52,383 nt of DNA from an uncultured beta proteobacterium (GTDB lineage Bacteria > Pseudomonadota > Gammaproteobacteria > Burkholderiales > SG8-39). The first letter of the stretch is position 1. Each line of letters begins with the position of its first letter. This document shows positions 1 through 8,796 of the stretch, piece after piece. The position numbers and the translations under genes were made by a program. Location: assembly GCA_903928055.1 (NCBI GenBank), contig CAIYPG010000069.1, forward strand, positions 1 to 52,383, read 5' to 3'. The notes beneath the pieces are model-generated. The model worked only from the letters and a program-made list of their open reading frames with translations, did not search any database and was not told where the DNA came from.

Positions 1-390
1 ATTCAGACCAGCCCCTCAAACAGCATCACCTTTCCCGCCTTCGCGGGAATGACGGTAGGGGCAGAGTGCTTGAAGTACGAGCGTCCGTGCATTCAGACCA
101 GCCCCTCAAACAGCATCACCTTTCCCGCCTTCGCGGGAATGACGGTAGGGGCAGAGCGCTTGAAGTACGAGCGTCCGTGCATTCAGACCAGCCCCTCAAA
201 CAGCATCACCTTTCCCGCCTTCGCGGGAATGACGGTAGGGGCAGAGTGCTTGAAGTACGAGGGTCCGTACTTTCAGACCAGCCCCTCAAACAGCATCACC
301 TTTCCCGCCTTCGCGGGAATGACGGCAGGGGCGGAGTGCTTGAAGTACGAGCGTCCGTGCATTCAGACCAGCCCCTCAAACAGCATCACC
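1..390. repeat. 90-bp tandem repeat array derived from the moeA 3' end
   Basis: Four full 90-bp units (1-90, 91-180, 181-270, 271-360) are followed by a 30-bp partial unit (361-390) that is the authentic end of the minus-strand moeA gene. Each full unit therefore carries a copy of the last codons and stop of moeA plus 60 bp of downstream DNA. Units differ by only a few substitutions. Each contains a palindrome (ttcccgc-cttc-gcgggaa, at 32-49 in the first unit) that could form a 7-bp stem on either strand. The array may continue beyond the left edge of the window. Confidence 0.95.
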
Positions 391-1652
391 CCGACCAGCT
401 CACCGGCTTCGATCCGATCGCGTTCCGGCGGCAGCACGATGATGCAGTTCGCTTCGGCCATGGAGCGCAGGATGCCCGAGCCCTGCGGGCCGGTGAGGCG
501 AACCGTCCATTCAGCATTGGTACGCTCCAGGATGCCGCGCTGATATTCCGTGCGTCCGGCTTTCTTGTCCATGGCATGGGCGGCGCGCACCGGCACCAGC
601 GGCAGTTCGACATCGCGGCGTCCCATGAGCGCGAGCAGGGCGCCGCGCACGAATTGCTGGAAGGCCACCATCGCCGCCACGGGATTGCCGGGCAGGGCGA
701 ACAGCCATGCGGCCTTGTGCGATTTTTCGTCCAGGGTGCCGATGCGCCCCACCGCCAGCGGCCGGCCCGGTCGCATGGCGATTTTCCAGAACAGCACCTC
801 GCCGAGCATTGCCGTGATCGACCGGGTGAAGTCACGGTCGCCCGCGGCCACGCCGCCGGAGGTGATGACCATATCGGCCTGCTCTGCTGCACGGCGGAAG
901 GCGGCTTCGAGTTCAGCGGGATCGTCGCGTACCACGCCGAGATCGATCGTGGCGCAGCCCAGGCGTTGCAGCATGGCGCGGATCGTGTGGCGATTGCTGT
1001 CGTAGATTTCGCCGGTGCCGAGCGTCTGTTCACCATCGCTGCCGCTGTGCAGCTCGTCGCCCGTCGAAAAGAACGCCACGCGGATTGTGCGATACACGCT
1101 GACGCGGGTGATGCCAAGCGAACCGATCAGTCCGAGCGCCGCCGGATGCAGCGGCGTGCCCTTGGCGAGCGCCACGCTGCCGCGCTTCAGGTCTTCGCCG
1201 GCGCGGCGCACATTTTGTCCGGGTTGGACGCCGACGGGGATGGTGATGGTCTTGCCATCCACTCGGACGGACTCCTGCATCACCACGGTGTCGGCGCCAT
1301 CGGGTATCGCTGCGCCGGTCATGATGCGCACGCACTGGCCGGGCCCGACGCTGCCCGTGAAGGGATGGCCGGCGAGTGCGGTGCCGATTTCGGTCAGTCG
1401 CGCTTCCTTATTGCCAAGGTCTGCTCCGCGCAGCGCCCAGCCATCCATGGCCGAGTTGTCGTGTCCCGGCACATCGATGGGTGAGCAGATATCTGCGGCG
1501 AGCACGCGTTCCAGCGCATCGTCGAGTGCAAGCGTTTCATGTTCGGCCACCGGCGTTATGAGCGCGCGTATCGCGGCCTTCGCCACCTCGACGGGCAGGT
1601 TCTCGGCGTTGTAGCCGGGCAGGGCTGCGACGATCTGCTGAAGTGTGCTCAT
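363..1652 (-). CDS. moeA: Molybdopterin molybdenumtransferase MoeA (copy 1)
   Basis: MoeA inserts molybdate into adenylylated molybdopterin, the last common step of molybdenum-cofactor synthesis, in the cytoplasm. The 429-residue protein has normal family length. It shows the domain III motif DNSAMDGWA (near residue 70), STGDEL with a following IYDSN, TSGGVAAGD, and LPGNPVAA in the MPT-binding fold. Its ATG overlaps the mobA stop by 4 bp (ATGA), so translation is probably coupled in moaA-mobA-moeA. Its 3' end is the seed of the tandem array at 1-390. A second, clearly different MoeA is encoded at 12074-13300. The family call is secure; which copy handles Mo, or possibly W, cannot be seen. Confidence 0.96.
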   Translation of the reverse strand: MSTLQQIVAALPGYNAENLPVEVAKAAIRALITPVAEHETLALDDALERVLAADICSPIDVPGHDNSAMDGWALRGADLGNKEARLTEIGTALAGHPFTGSVGPGQCVRIMTGAAIPDGADTVVMQESVRVDGKTITIPVGVQPGQNVRRAGEDLKRGSVALAKGTPLHPAALGLIGSLGITRVSVYRTIRVAFFSTGDELHSGSDGEQTLGTGEIYDSNRHTIRAMLQRLGCATIDLGVVRDDPAELEAAFRRAAEQADMVITSGGVAAGDRDFTRSITAMLGEVLFWKIAMRPGRPLAVGRIGTLDEKSHKAAWLFALPGNPVAAMVAFQQFVRGALLALMGRRDVELPLVPVRAAHAMDKKAGRTEYQRGILERTNAEWTVRLTGPQGSGILRSMAEANCIIVLPPERDRIEAGELVGVMLFEGLV

Positions 1653-2242
1653 GCGTGCTTCGCCACCGGTGTGGCATTCCAGCGGGCCAGTTCCGCAGGG
1701 GTGTTGATGTTCGCGAATGCATCCTGGTCTGCAAACGTGACTTCGACAACCTTGAGTCCCTCATACCAGCCATCTGCCTTGCGTCCGCCCGAGGAGAGGT
1801 ATTGCGACAGCACGGGCAGCACGCTGCGGCGCATCAGCGCGAAGACAGGATGGCGGCCGTCGCGGGTGCGCGCCACGGCAAGGTCGGCGGCTTCGGTATT
1901 GAGCGTTGCGTGCAACCTCGCGACGAGGTCTGCGGGCAGGAAGGGTGTATCGCAGGGTGCAGTCACCAGCAGCTCGTGGCGTGCTGCCTTCAATCCGGCA
2001 TGCACGCCGGCCAGCGGCCCGGCACCGGGAATTTCGTCGGTGACGATGCGCAGGCCGGATTCCGGATGGGCATCGGCACGCGCCGCGCTGATCAGCACCT
2101 CGTCCACCTGCGGTGACAGTCGTGCAGCCACGTGGGTCAGCAGCGACCGGCCGTGCAGCACCTGCAGCGACTTGTCGATGCCGCCCATTCGAGAGCCCTG
2201 TCCGCCGGCGAGGATGAGTCCTGAAATGGCTGGCTGCGTCAT
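1649..2242 (-). CDS. mobA: Molybdenum cofactor guanylyltransferase MobA
   Basis: MobA transfers GMP from GTP to Mo-molybdopterin to make the MGD cofactor used by DMSO-reductase-family enzymes. The 197-residue protein begins with the nucleotide-binding signature LILAGGQGSRMGG followed by DK, and contains TAPCDTPFLP. A longer reading frame runs upstream to 2386, but that part lies inside moaA and has no family similarity. The ATG at 2242 sits 10 bp after the moaA stop and starts at the conserved domain, so I chose it. The gene lies between moaA and moeA in one transcription unit. Confidence 0.94.
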   Translation of the reverse strand: MTQPAISGLILAGGQGSRMGGIDKSLQVLHGRSLLTHVAARLSPQVDEVLISAARADAHPESGLRIVTDEIPGAGPLAGVHAGLKAARHELLVTAPCDTPFLPADLVARLHATLNTEAADLAVARTRDGRHPVFALMRRSVLPVLSQYLSSGGRKADGWYEGLKVVEVTFADQDAFANINTPAELARWNATPVAKHA

Positions 2243-2252
2243 TGCCGAAAGT

Positions 2253-3326
2253 TCATCCACCGATATACGACATCTCGACCTTGCCGCGGCGCGTGGTGTC
2301 CGCAGTGCGGATTTCCGAGTAGCGGTCACCGCGGATGCGCCAGATGCCGGCGATGGCACCGGCGATGGCTGCGTCATCGGCGCCACTGCGGGCGAGTGCG
2401 CGCAGGTCGTAGCCGGAGTCTGCGAACAGGCAGGTGTAGAGCATGCCTTCAGTAGAGAGGCGCAGCCGCGTGCAGCTTCCGCAGAAAGCCTGCGTCACGG
2501 AGGAGATGACGCCGATTTCGCCCGAGCCATCGCGGTAGCCCCAGCGTTCGGCGACTTCGCCTTCGTATTGCGGGTCGAGCGACACCAGCGGCATTTCGGC
2601 GTTGATCCGGCTGATCACCTCGGCCGAGGGCAGGACATCGTCCATGCGCCAGCCGTTCGTGGATCCCACGTCCATGAATTCGATGAAGCGCACGATGTGC
2701 CCGGAGCCCTTGAAATGGCGGGCCATGGTGACAACGCCGTCATCATTCACGCCGCGCTGCACGACCATGTTGACCTTGATGTTCGAAAATCCGGCGGCCG
2801 CGGCGGCATCGATGCCTTCCAGCACTTTCGTCACCGAGAAGTCCGCATCATTCATCCGGCGGAAGGTCGTCTCGTCGAGCGAGTCGAGGCTGACCGTGAC
2901 GCGGTTCAGCCCGGCGTCGCGGAGCGAGCGCGCCTTGGCGGCGAGCAGCGAGCCGTTCGTGGTGAGCGTCAGGTCGAGGTCGAGCGGTGCCAGCATTTCG
3001 ATCAGGCGTTCCAGGTTCTTGCGGAGCAGGGGTTCGCCGCCGGTGAGGCGCAGTTTTTTCACGCCCTGCGATTTGAAGATGCGGGCAAGGCGCGTGATTT
3101 CCTCGAAGCTCAGCAGTTCGGTGCGCTTCAGGAAGGGGTAATCGTTGCCGAATACTTCGCGCGGCATGCAGTAGGTACAGCGGAAATTGCAGCGATCGGT
3201 CACCGAGATGCGCAGGTCATGCAGGTGGCGGCCCAGCGTGTCGGTCAGCGTGCCGCCGGACACGACCGCGGTCCCCGCAGGGAGCATGCGCGTGGCGTGG
3301 ACGATGGGGATGATGCGATCGGTCAT
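2253..3326 (-). CDS. moaA: GTP 3',8-cyclase MoaA (radical SAM)
   Basis: MoaA converts GTP to 3',8-cyclo-7,8-dihydro-GTP, the first step of molybdopterin synthesis. The 357-residue protein has the radical-SAM cluster CNFRCTYC (Cys46, Cys50, Cys53), the SAM-binding LTGGEPL, the second 4Fe-4S site CGSC...C (about Cys282, Cys285, Cys299), and the C-terminal GG needed by the family. The reading frame stays open upstream to 3674, but that extension is low-complexity and crosses the inverted repeat at 3439-3514. The ATG at 3326 gives the usual N-terminus. It is the first gene of moaA-mobA-moeA. The MoaC partner is not in the window. Confidence 0.96.
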   Translation of the reverse strand: MTDRIIPIVHATRMLPAGTAVVSGGTLTDTLGRHLHDLRISVTDRCNFRCTYCMPREVFGNDYPFLKRTELLSFEEITRLARIFKSQGVKKLRLTGGEPLLRKNLERLIEMLAPLDLDLTLTTNGSLLAAKARSLRDAGLNRVTVSLDSLDETTFRRMNDADFSVTKVLEGIDAAAAAGFSNIKVNMVVQRGVNDDGVVTMARHFKGSGHIVRFIEFMDVGSTNGWRMDDVLPSAEVISRINAEMPLVSLDPQYEGEVAERWGYRDGSGEIGVISSVTQAFCGSCTRLRLSTEGMLYTCLFADSGYDLRALARSGADDAAIAGAIAGIWRIRGDRYSEIRTADTTRRGKVEMSYIGG

Positions 3327-3367
3327 GGGGTCACTGCATTTTCGCCGCAAGCTGCAGCGTGACCGCA

Positions 3368-3373
3368 AGTATA
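3368..3373 (-). promoter_or_regulatory. Possible -10 element upstream of moaA
   Basis: On the minus strand TATACT lies about 40 bp before the moaA ATG in an otherwise GC-rich stretch. No convincing -35 hexamer is seen at 16-18 bp, so this is a weak call. Confidence 0.3.
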
Positions 3374-3438
3374 CCTGTCCGGAATGCGCCGCCTTGGCAA
3401 TGCCCCTGGCGATTACGCCGGCGAGGCGTCGAATTTGT

Positions 3439-3514
3439 CCTTCGACAGGCTCAGGACGAACGGTTTGACTTGATTCCGTTCGTGGTGAGCTTGTCGAACC
3501 ATGAACGGAATCAA
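3439..3514. repeat. Nested inverted-repeat element between moaA and a Bug receptor gene
   Basis: Two interleaved inverted repeats are visible. One pairs ttcgacaggctcaggacgaa-like sequence (3439-3463) with its imperfect complement (3476-3500). The other pairs ttgattccgttcgtgg (3469-3484) with ccatgaacggaatcaa (3499-3514). This style of dispersed element, with ttcgacaggctca and gagcttgtcgaa ends, is common between genes in proteobacteria. Lying just past the stop of the minus-strand gene at 3544, it may also act as its terminator. Confidence 0.75.
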
Positions 3515-3543
3515 GCTGTTCGGCACAGGCGCAGGTTCCAAAC

Positions 3544-4527
3544 CTATTCTTCGAGCTGGATGTGCGCGTCCTGGGCGAGCTTGCGCCAGCGTGGAATCTC
3601 TGCGGCGAGATAGCGCCGGAATTCCTCGGGGGTGCTGCCGATGGTCTCGGCGCCGTTCTTGAGATTGCGTTCAATGACGTCAGGCTGTCGGGTCAGCTTC
3701 ACCAGTTCGGTGTTGAGTTTGCCGATGATGGGCGCCGGCGTGGCTGCCGGCGCCAGTATGCCGAACCATTGTGACCAGACGTAGCCGGGCAGTTTTTCCT
3801 TCAGTGCCGGCACATCAGGCAGCGACTTGAGGCGGTTGTTGGCGACCACGCCCAGCGTGCGCAGCTTGCCCGAAGTCATGAGCGGTACTGCGGCCTGCGG
3901 GGTGCCGAAGCCCGCGTGGATCTGTCCGCCGGCCAGTGCAGCGATGACTTCGCCGGCACCCTTGTACGGTACAAAGGTCGCCTTTGTTTGGGTCATGCTG
4001 TGCAGCCATTCGCCGGCGAGGTGGGCGAAACTGCCGACGCCCGTGGTGCCGAAGTTCAATTCGCCGGGATGCGATCTGGCATAGGCGACATAGTCGTCGA
4101 TCGATTTGATCGGCGAGAAGGCCGGCACCAGCAGCAGGCTGGCCTGCGAATTCATCATGGTGATCGGCGCGAAATCCCTGAGCGAGTCGTAAGGCAGCTT
4201 CTTGTACAGCGCCGGGTTGACCGAGAAATTGCCGGTGGCCACGAGCAGCGTGTAGCCGTCGGGTGCGGCCTTGGCGACGAAGGCCGTGCCGATCGTGGTG
4301 CCGGCGCCCGGCTTATAGTCGACGAGGAAGGTCTGGCGCAGGTTTTCGGTGAGCTTCTGCGCATAGACGCGCAGGTCGATGTCGGCGCCGCCGCCGGGGG
4401 CAAGCGGCAGGATCAGCGTAACCGGCCGCGAGGGGTAGGCATCGGCTGCATTCTGCGCTTGGAGGGGCGTCGTGCCCAGGGCAAGCAGGGTTGCGGCGCA
4501 CAGCGCCGCGCGTTTGACGGATGGCAT
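3544..4527 (-). CDS. Bug/TctC-family periplasmic solute-binding protein (tripartite tricarboxylate transport)
   Basis: This is a predicted periplasmic receptor that captures a carboxylate or similar small molecule for a TTT-type transporter. The 327-residue product starts at the ATG at 4527, behind a good ribosome site (ggagga). A longer frame to 4602 has no signal sequence at its start. The signal peptide runs to about residue 24 (PLQAQ). The mature part carries the family motifs [26 protein letters not shown] and GFGTPQAA. It is the last of three tandem receptors (3544-6683) with gaps of 113 and 69 bp. No TctA or TctB gene is nearby. The ligand is unknown. Confidence 0.93.
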   Translation of the reverse strand: MPSVKRAALCAATLLALGTTPLQAQNAADAYPSRPVTLILPLAPGGGADIDLRVYAQKLTENLRQTFLVDYKPGAGTTIGTAFVAKAAPDGYTLLVATGNFSVNPALYKKLPYDSLRDFAPITMMNSQASLLLVPAFSPIKSIDDYVAYARSHPGELNFGTTGVGSFAHLAGEWLHSMTQTKATFVPYKGAGEVIAALAGGQIHAGFGTPQAAVPLMTSGKLRTLGVVANNRLKSLPDVPALKEKLPGYVWSQWFGILAPAATPAPIIGKLNTELVKLTRQPDVIERNLKNGAETIGSTPEEFRRYLAAEIPRWRKLAQDAHIQLEE

Positions 4528-4640
4528 GTTCCTCCAGTGGGGCGCTGTCGCCCGCATGCTTTGCGCCGATCGGCGCGCGCCACGCCAGACGTGATATGGC
4601 ACGGCGCGCGTCGGCTTTTACGGCCGGTTTATTCGTCGAG

Positions 4641-5618
4641 TCATTCGTCTATTTTGGCGCCGGTTTCCACGACCAGCTTCTTCCATGCCGGTACTTCACG
4701 TGCCACCAGCTTGCGCAGTTCGTCGGGCGTGCTGCCAACCACCATCTTGCCCTGTTCCAGTTTTGCAATCACGTCGGGCTGCTTGGCGGCCTTGCCGAAT
4801 TCGACGCCGAGTTTTGCGACGATGGCGGGCGGTGTTTTGGCCGGCGCGAACACCCCCACCCACTGCGACCATTCGTAGCCGGGGATGTCGTCAATGGCGG
4901 GCGCATAGTCGGGCAGGATGCGGGCGCGCTCGCCGGTGGTGACGGCCAGCGCCTTGATCTTGCCGGACTTCACGTAGGGCAGGGCCGTGAGCGGCGGGGC
5001 GAAGGCGGCATCCGTTTCTCCCGAGACCAGGGTGCGCAGCGTGTCGTTGCCGCCCTTGTAGTGGATGTAGGTCACCTTGGCGCCGATGAGGCCATGCATC
5101 CAGGCACCGGCCAGATGGTTGATGCCGCCGATGCCCGAGGTGCCGAAGTTCACCTTGTTCGGATTGGCCCGCACATAGGCGATGTATTCCTTCAGCGTCT
5201 TCACCGGGAGGTTGTTGTTCACGAGGATGAAGTTCGGCGTCATCGTGGTGATGGACACCGGCGCGAAGTCCTTGATCGGGTCATACGGGCTGCGGTCGCC
5301 GTACAGGGCCGGGGCTACCGTGAACGAGGCGGTGTTCATGAGCAGCGTGTAGCCGTCCGGATTGGACTTCATCACGAAGGCTGCACCAATCGTGGTGCCG
5401 GCCCCCGGCTTGAAGTCGACGAGGAAGGGCTGCTTCAGGCTGGCCTGCAGTTTTTCATTGTAGAGGCGTGCCTCGATGTCGGTGGTGCCGCCGGGCACAT
5501 AGGGCAGGATGATCGTGACGGGCCTGGATGGATAGTCCGCCGCGCTTTGCTGGGCCAGCGCGCCGCCCGAGAGGAGCGCCGTGGCGGCGAAGATCGGAAA
5601 AAGAGTTGAATGTTTCAT
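4641..5618 (-). CDS. Bug/TctC-family periplasmic solute-binding protein
   Basis: The 325-residue receptor begins with a signal peptide ending near ALAQ (residue 22) and is preceded by the strong ribosome site aggagaa. Family motifs include YPSRPVTIILPYVPGG with an acidic TDIEAR continuation, [13 protein letters not shown], and WSQWVGVFAPA near residue 240. It is the middle gene of the three-receptor tandem. It resembles its neighbours in overall build but is clearly diverged from them, so the ligands probably differ. It likely acts with a membrane permease encoded elsewhere. Confidence 0.93.
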   Translation of the reverse strand: MKHSTLFPIFAATALLSGGALAQQSAADYPSRPVTIILPYVPGGTTDIEARLYNEKLQASLKQPFLVDFKPGAGTTIGAAFVMKSNPDGYTLLMNTASFTVAPALYGDRSPYDPIKDFAPVSITTMTPNFILVNNNLPVKTLKEYIAYVRANPNKVNFGTSGIGGINHLAGAWMHGLIGAKVTYIHYKGGNDTLRTLVSGETDAAFAPPLTALPYVKSGKIKALAVTTGERARILPDYAPAIDDIPGYEWSQWVGVFAPAKTPPAIVAKLGVEFGKAAKQPDVIAKLEQGKMVVGSTPDELRKLVAREVPAWKKLVVETGAKIDE

Positions 5619-5687
5619 GAGAGTTCTCCTGGGTGATCTTTCGGGCCGCTGCTGTGATGTGGCGGCGGCCGGGTTTCATTGGCCTGC

Positions 5688-6683
5688 CTATTCGCCCAAT
5701 TTGACGCCGGTATCCTGCGCGACCTTGCGCCAGCGGGCCGATTCATTGGCGATGTGCTGCCGGAACTGTTCCGCAGTGCTGCCCACCATCACGGTGCCGT
5801 CATCGGCCAGTTTGGCGCCGACATCGGGCGCCTTTGCGGCCTTCGACAATTCTGCGCTCAGCTTGTTGACCAGCGGCGCGGGCATGCCTCCGGGGCCGGC
5901 GATGCCGATCCATTGTGCGTATTCAAAACCGGGGAAGCCCTGTTCGGCCACGGTGGGCATGTCGGGAAGGATCTTGATCCGCTCCGCGGTGGTGACGGCG
6001 ATGACCCGGGCCTTGCCGGCCTTGATATTGCCGAGCATGGCCGAAGGACTGCCCAGCACCGCCTGCACTTCGCCCGCCATGACTGCGGTATAGGACGGCG
6101 CGCCGCCTTTGTAGTGGACCAGCGGAACGGTGATGCCGGCCAGTTGCTTGAACCACGCCAGCGCGAGTTCGCCGATGCCGCCGGCACCCGAGGTGCCGAT
6201 GTTGACCTTTGCGGGATTGGCCTTGGTGTAGGCCACGAATTCCGCCATGTTCTTTGCCGGCACGGAATTGGGGATGATGAACAGGCTGGGGCGCTTGCTC
6301 ATCAGTGAAAGCGGCGTCAGGTCCTTGAAGGGATCAAACGGAAGATTGCTGTAGGCCAGCGTCGCCACCGCAAGGCTCGGCGTCATCGACAGCAGTGTGT
6401 AGCCATCCGGGGCGGCGCGCGCGACGAAGGCGCCGCCAATGGTGGTTCCGGCACCGGGCTTGTAGTCGACCAGGAAAGGCTTGCCGGTGAATTCGGTCAT
6501 CTTCTGGGCATACAGGCGTGTCTCGATGTCCACGCTGGCGCCGGGAGACAGGGGGACGATCATGGTGACTGGCTTTGACGGATAAGCGTCCACTGCACTC
6601 TGGGCGATGGCGCCGGTGGGTAGCAGCGCGCAAAGCAGCATCGCTGGAAGAATTGCGGGAACAATGCCTTGTCTTGTCTTCAT
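5688..6683 (-). CDS. Bug/TctC-family periplasmic solute-binding protein
   Basis: The 331-residue receptor is the first gene of the tandem triplet. Two ATGs lie 6 bp apart (6689 and 6683). The ggag ribosome site is about 2 bp from the first but 8 bp from the second, so I chose the second. A signal peptide ends near GAIAQ. Mature motifs are [29 protein letters not shown] and YAQWIGIAGPGG. Promoter and ligand are not evident. Confidence 0.92.
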   Translation of the reverse strand: MKTRQGIVPAILPAMLLCALLPTGAIAQSAVDAYPSKPVTMIVPLSPGASVDIETRLYAQKMTEFTGKPFLVDYKPGAGTTIGGAFVARAAPDGYTLLSMTPSLAVATLAYSNLPFDPFKDLTPLSLMSKRPSLFIIPNSVPAKNMAEFVAYTKANPAKVNIGTSGAGGIGELALAWFKQLAGITVPLVHYKGGAPSYTAVMAGEVQAVLGSPSAMLGNIKAGKARVIAVTTAERIKILPDMPTVAEQGFPGFEYAQWIGIAGPGGMPAPLVNKLSAELSKAAKAPDVGAKLADDGTVMVGSTAEQFRQHIANESARWRKVAQDTGVKLGE

Positions 6684-6808
6684 GTCCATCTCTCCTTTTG
6701 CATGTCACCTGCCGGCGCATGCTTCTCCTGCCGCGCAGTTTAACGGATTTGCCCGTTGGCTAAGATGGCAGCGCGGTTTCGACTGGCGAGACGGTGTGGC
6801 GGAGCGTT

Positions 6809-8164
6809 CTAGTGCCCCAGCAGAAGGCGCCAGGCCAGCCCCGCGATGCCGCAGGCGAGGATGACCGGCACCACGCCGGCCTTGTAACGCAGCAGCGCGA
6901 TAAAGGCGATGGTGCTGATGAGTGCGGCGAACCATTCCATGTGACCAGCGAAGCCCTCGGGCCAGAATACATGCCAGGCAAAGAACACCGCGAGATTGAC
7001 GATCACGCCGACCACGGCAGCGGTAATGGCGGTGAGCGGCGCGGTGAATTTCAGATTGCCGTGCGTGGTTTCGATGAACGGACCACCGGCGAGGATGAAC
7101 AGGAAACTGGGCAGGAAAGTGAAGAAGGTGGCGACCGCGGCGCCTGCGCTGCCCGCCAGTACGAGCGCACTGGCACCAAACACCTGCTGCGTCCAGGCGG
7201 CGACGAAGCCGACGAAGGCCACGATCATGATCAGCGGGCCGGGCGTGGTTTCGCCCAGCGCCAGGCCGTCGATCATCTGCACCGGCGTGAGCCATTGGTA
7301 ATGCTCGACGCTGGCCTGGTACACATAGGGCAACACGGCATAGGCGCCACCAAAGGTGAGCAGCGCAGCCTTGGTGAAGAACCAGCCGATCTGCGCCAGC
7401 GTGCCTTCCCAGCCGACAGTGGCCACAAGGGCGGCCAATACCGCGGCCCAGAGTGCGACAAAAACCAGCGTCATGCGCACCAGCCGCGCCTTGTTGAAGA
7501 GGGCATGCGGCGGCGTGGGCGTGTTGTCGTCGATGATTGCGGCGCCATAGGATTTGTCACCGGCGCCATGGCTGCCGCCGGCAGCGAACACCTCCGGTGC
7601 CACGCGTCCGCCGAAATAGCCGATGAGGCCGGCGGCCAGCACGATGACGGGAAAGGGCAGCTTCAGTGCGAAGATGGCGATGAAGGCGGCCACGCTGATG
7701 CCCCACATCCAGCCATTCTTCAGGGCGCGCGAGCCGATGCGCCAGGCGGCGAACAGCACGATGGCGGTGACTGCGGGCTTGATGCCGTAGAGCAGGCCGG
7801 CGACCGCGGGCACATTGCCGAACGCAAGATAGATCCAGGTCAGCACGATCAGGATGAAGAGGGACGGCAGCACGAACAGGCCACCCGCGACAATGCCGCC
7901 CTTCGTGCCATGCATCATCCATCCGATGTAGGTGGCGAGCTGCTGCGCCTCCGGGCCGGGCAGCACCATGCAGTAGTTGAGCGCATGCAGGAAGCGCTTC
8001 TCGGAAATCCAGCGCCGTTTCTCGACCAGTTCCTGGTGCATGATCGCGATCTGCCCGGCAGGGCCTCCGAAGCTGATGAAGCCGAGCTTCAGCCAGTAGA
8101 GAAAGGCTTCGCCGAAGGAAACGGGCGCGGGAGTCTGGTCAGGTGGCGTGCTGGCGGTGTCCAT
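6809..8164 (-). CDS. chrA: Chromate transporter ChrA
   Basis: ChrA is an inner-membrane protein of the CHR family that exports chromate, usually giving chromate resistance. The 451-residue product is the long form, with two homologous halves. The N-terminal half carries LGFISFGGPAGQIAIM and YCMVLPGPEAQQLATYIGW; the C-terminal half carries LLTFGGAYAVLPYV and DGLALGETTPGPL. About ten to twelve hydrophobic segments are visible. The ATG at 8164 has a gagga ribosome site. It is divergent from the ModE-like gene at 8314. Since chromate and molybdate are both oxyanions, proximity to the mod genes may not be accidental, but that is inference. Confidence 0.94.
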   Translation of the reverse strand: MDTASTPPDQTPAPVSFGEAFLYWLKLGFISFGGPAGQIAIMHQELVEKRRWISEKRFLHALNYCMVLPGPEAQQLATYIGWMMHGTKGGIVAGGLFVLPSLFILIVLTWIYLAFGNVPAVAGLLYGIKPAVTAIVLFAAWRIGSRALKNGWMWGISVAAFIAIFALKLPFPVIVLAAGLIGYFGGRVAPEVFAAGGSHGAGDKSYGAAIIDDNTPTPPHALFNKARLVRMTLVFVALWAAVLAALVATVGWEGTLAQIGWFFTKAALLTFGGAYAVLPYVYQASVEHYQWLTPVQMIDGLALGETTPGPLIMIVAFVGFVAAWTQQVFGASALVLAGSAGAAVATFFTFLPSFLFILAGGPFIETTHGNLKFTAPLTAITAAVVGVIVNLAVFFAWHVFWPEGFAGHMEWFAALISTIAFIALLRYKAGVVPVILACGIAGLAWRLLLGH

Positions 8165-8313
8165 GGACGATCCTCATTTGCATGACATGCAGAACTTGGA
8201 CGGGACACCGTCTTGAACATTTGTTGCTGTACCGGGAGTCTGCCTTTCCCGATGCCGCGGACTATATCCTTTGGCATTGCAGTGGACAACCGAAATCAAT
8301 TACGCTCGGTCAC

Positions 8314-8685
8314 ATGACTGCAACACGCTATCCCGGTCTCACGCTGCGCATCCTTGCCGGTGCGCGCCCGGCCATGGGGCCGGGCAAGGCCGAACTGCTG
8401 GAACATATCGATGCCACGGGCTCGATCTCCGCGGCGGCGCGTGCCATGGGCATGTCGTATCGGCGTGCCTGGCAGCTGGTGGAGGCGATGAACCGCGACT
8501 TCGCAGAGCCGCTGGTGACCACCGCCACCGGCGGGACGCGCGGCGGCGGCGCACAGGTCACGACGCTGGGGCGCGATGCGCTGGCGCGCTTCCGGAAGAT
8601 GGAGGCGAAGGCCTCGAAGGTCATTGCGCCCGAGGTGACGGCATTTGCCGCACTGCTCAAACCCGCTGGCCGGAAGGCGAAATAG
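8314..8685 (+). CDS. Short ModE-type winged-helix regulator (DNA-binding domain only)
   Basis: The 123-residue protein corresponds to the N-terminal winged-helix half of ModE, the molybdate-responsive regulator. Visible are the LysR-like helix-turn-helix GSISAAARAMGMSYRRAWQLV (about residues 37-57; split here as GSISAAARAMGMSYR then RAWQLV) and the wing GGTRGGGAQVTTLG. The C-terminal molybdate-binding MOP/TOBE repeats of full-length ModE (about 260 residues) are absent. The open frame extends upstream to 8143, but that part overlaps chrA and looks non-coding. It probably acts on the ModE-type box at 9745-9768 before modA. How it would sense molybdate without a MOP domain is unclear. Confidence 0.85.
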   Translation: MTATRYPGLTLRILAGARPAMGPGKAELLEHIDATGSISAAARAMGMSYRRAWQLVEAMNRDFAEPLVTTATGGTRGGGAQVTTLGRDALARFRKMEAKASKVIAPEVTAFAALLKPAGRKAK

Positions 8686-8699
8686 CGCTGATATCAATA

Positions 8700-8739
8700 A
8701 TCAGGATAACAGGCTTGAATAAACGGCCTGTTTCCTGAT
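8700..8739. terminator. Hairpin between convergent genes (modE-like and enoyl-CoA hydratase)
   Basis: atcaggataacaggc (8700-8714) pairs with gcctgtttcctgat (8726-8739), a stem of about 14 bp with one bulged base and an 11-nt loop. It lies between the convergent genes ending at 8685 and 8797, so it can serve both directions. No long T tract follows. Confidence 0.65.
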
Positions 8740-8796
8740 TTGATCATAATAGGGAAACCCTGAAGGGGCGGAGTGGACACCAGCCCCCGGGCATTG

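Noticed and set aside
1..390. Possible CRISPR-like array
   Set aside because: Units are contiguous 90-bp tandem copies without unique spacers, and no cas genes are present.
66..1484. Long 472-codon frame on the plus strand opposite moeA
   Set aside because: Shadow of moeA: complementary-strand frame of a GC-rich gene, with the first part made of the tandem repeat.
1539..3362. 607-codon plus-strand frame across mobA and moaA
   Set aside because: Antisense to two conserved genes with no recognisable domain.
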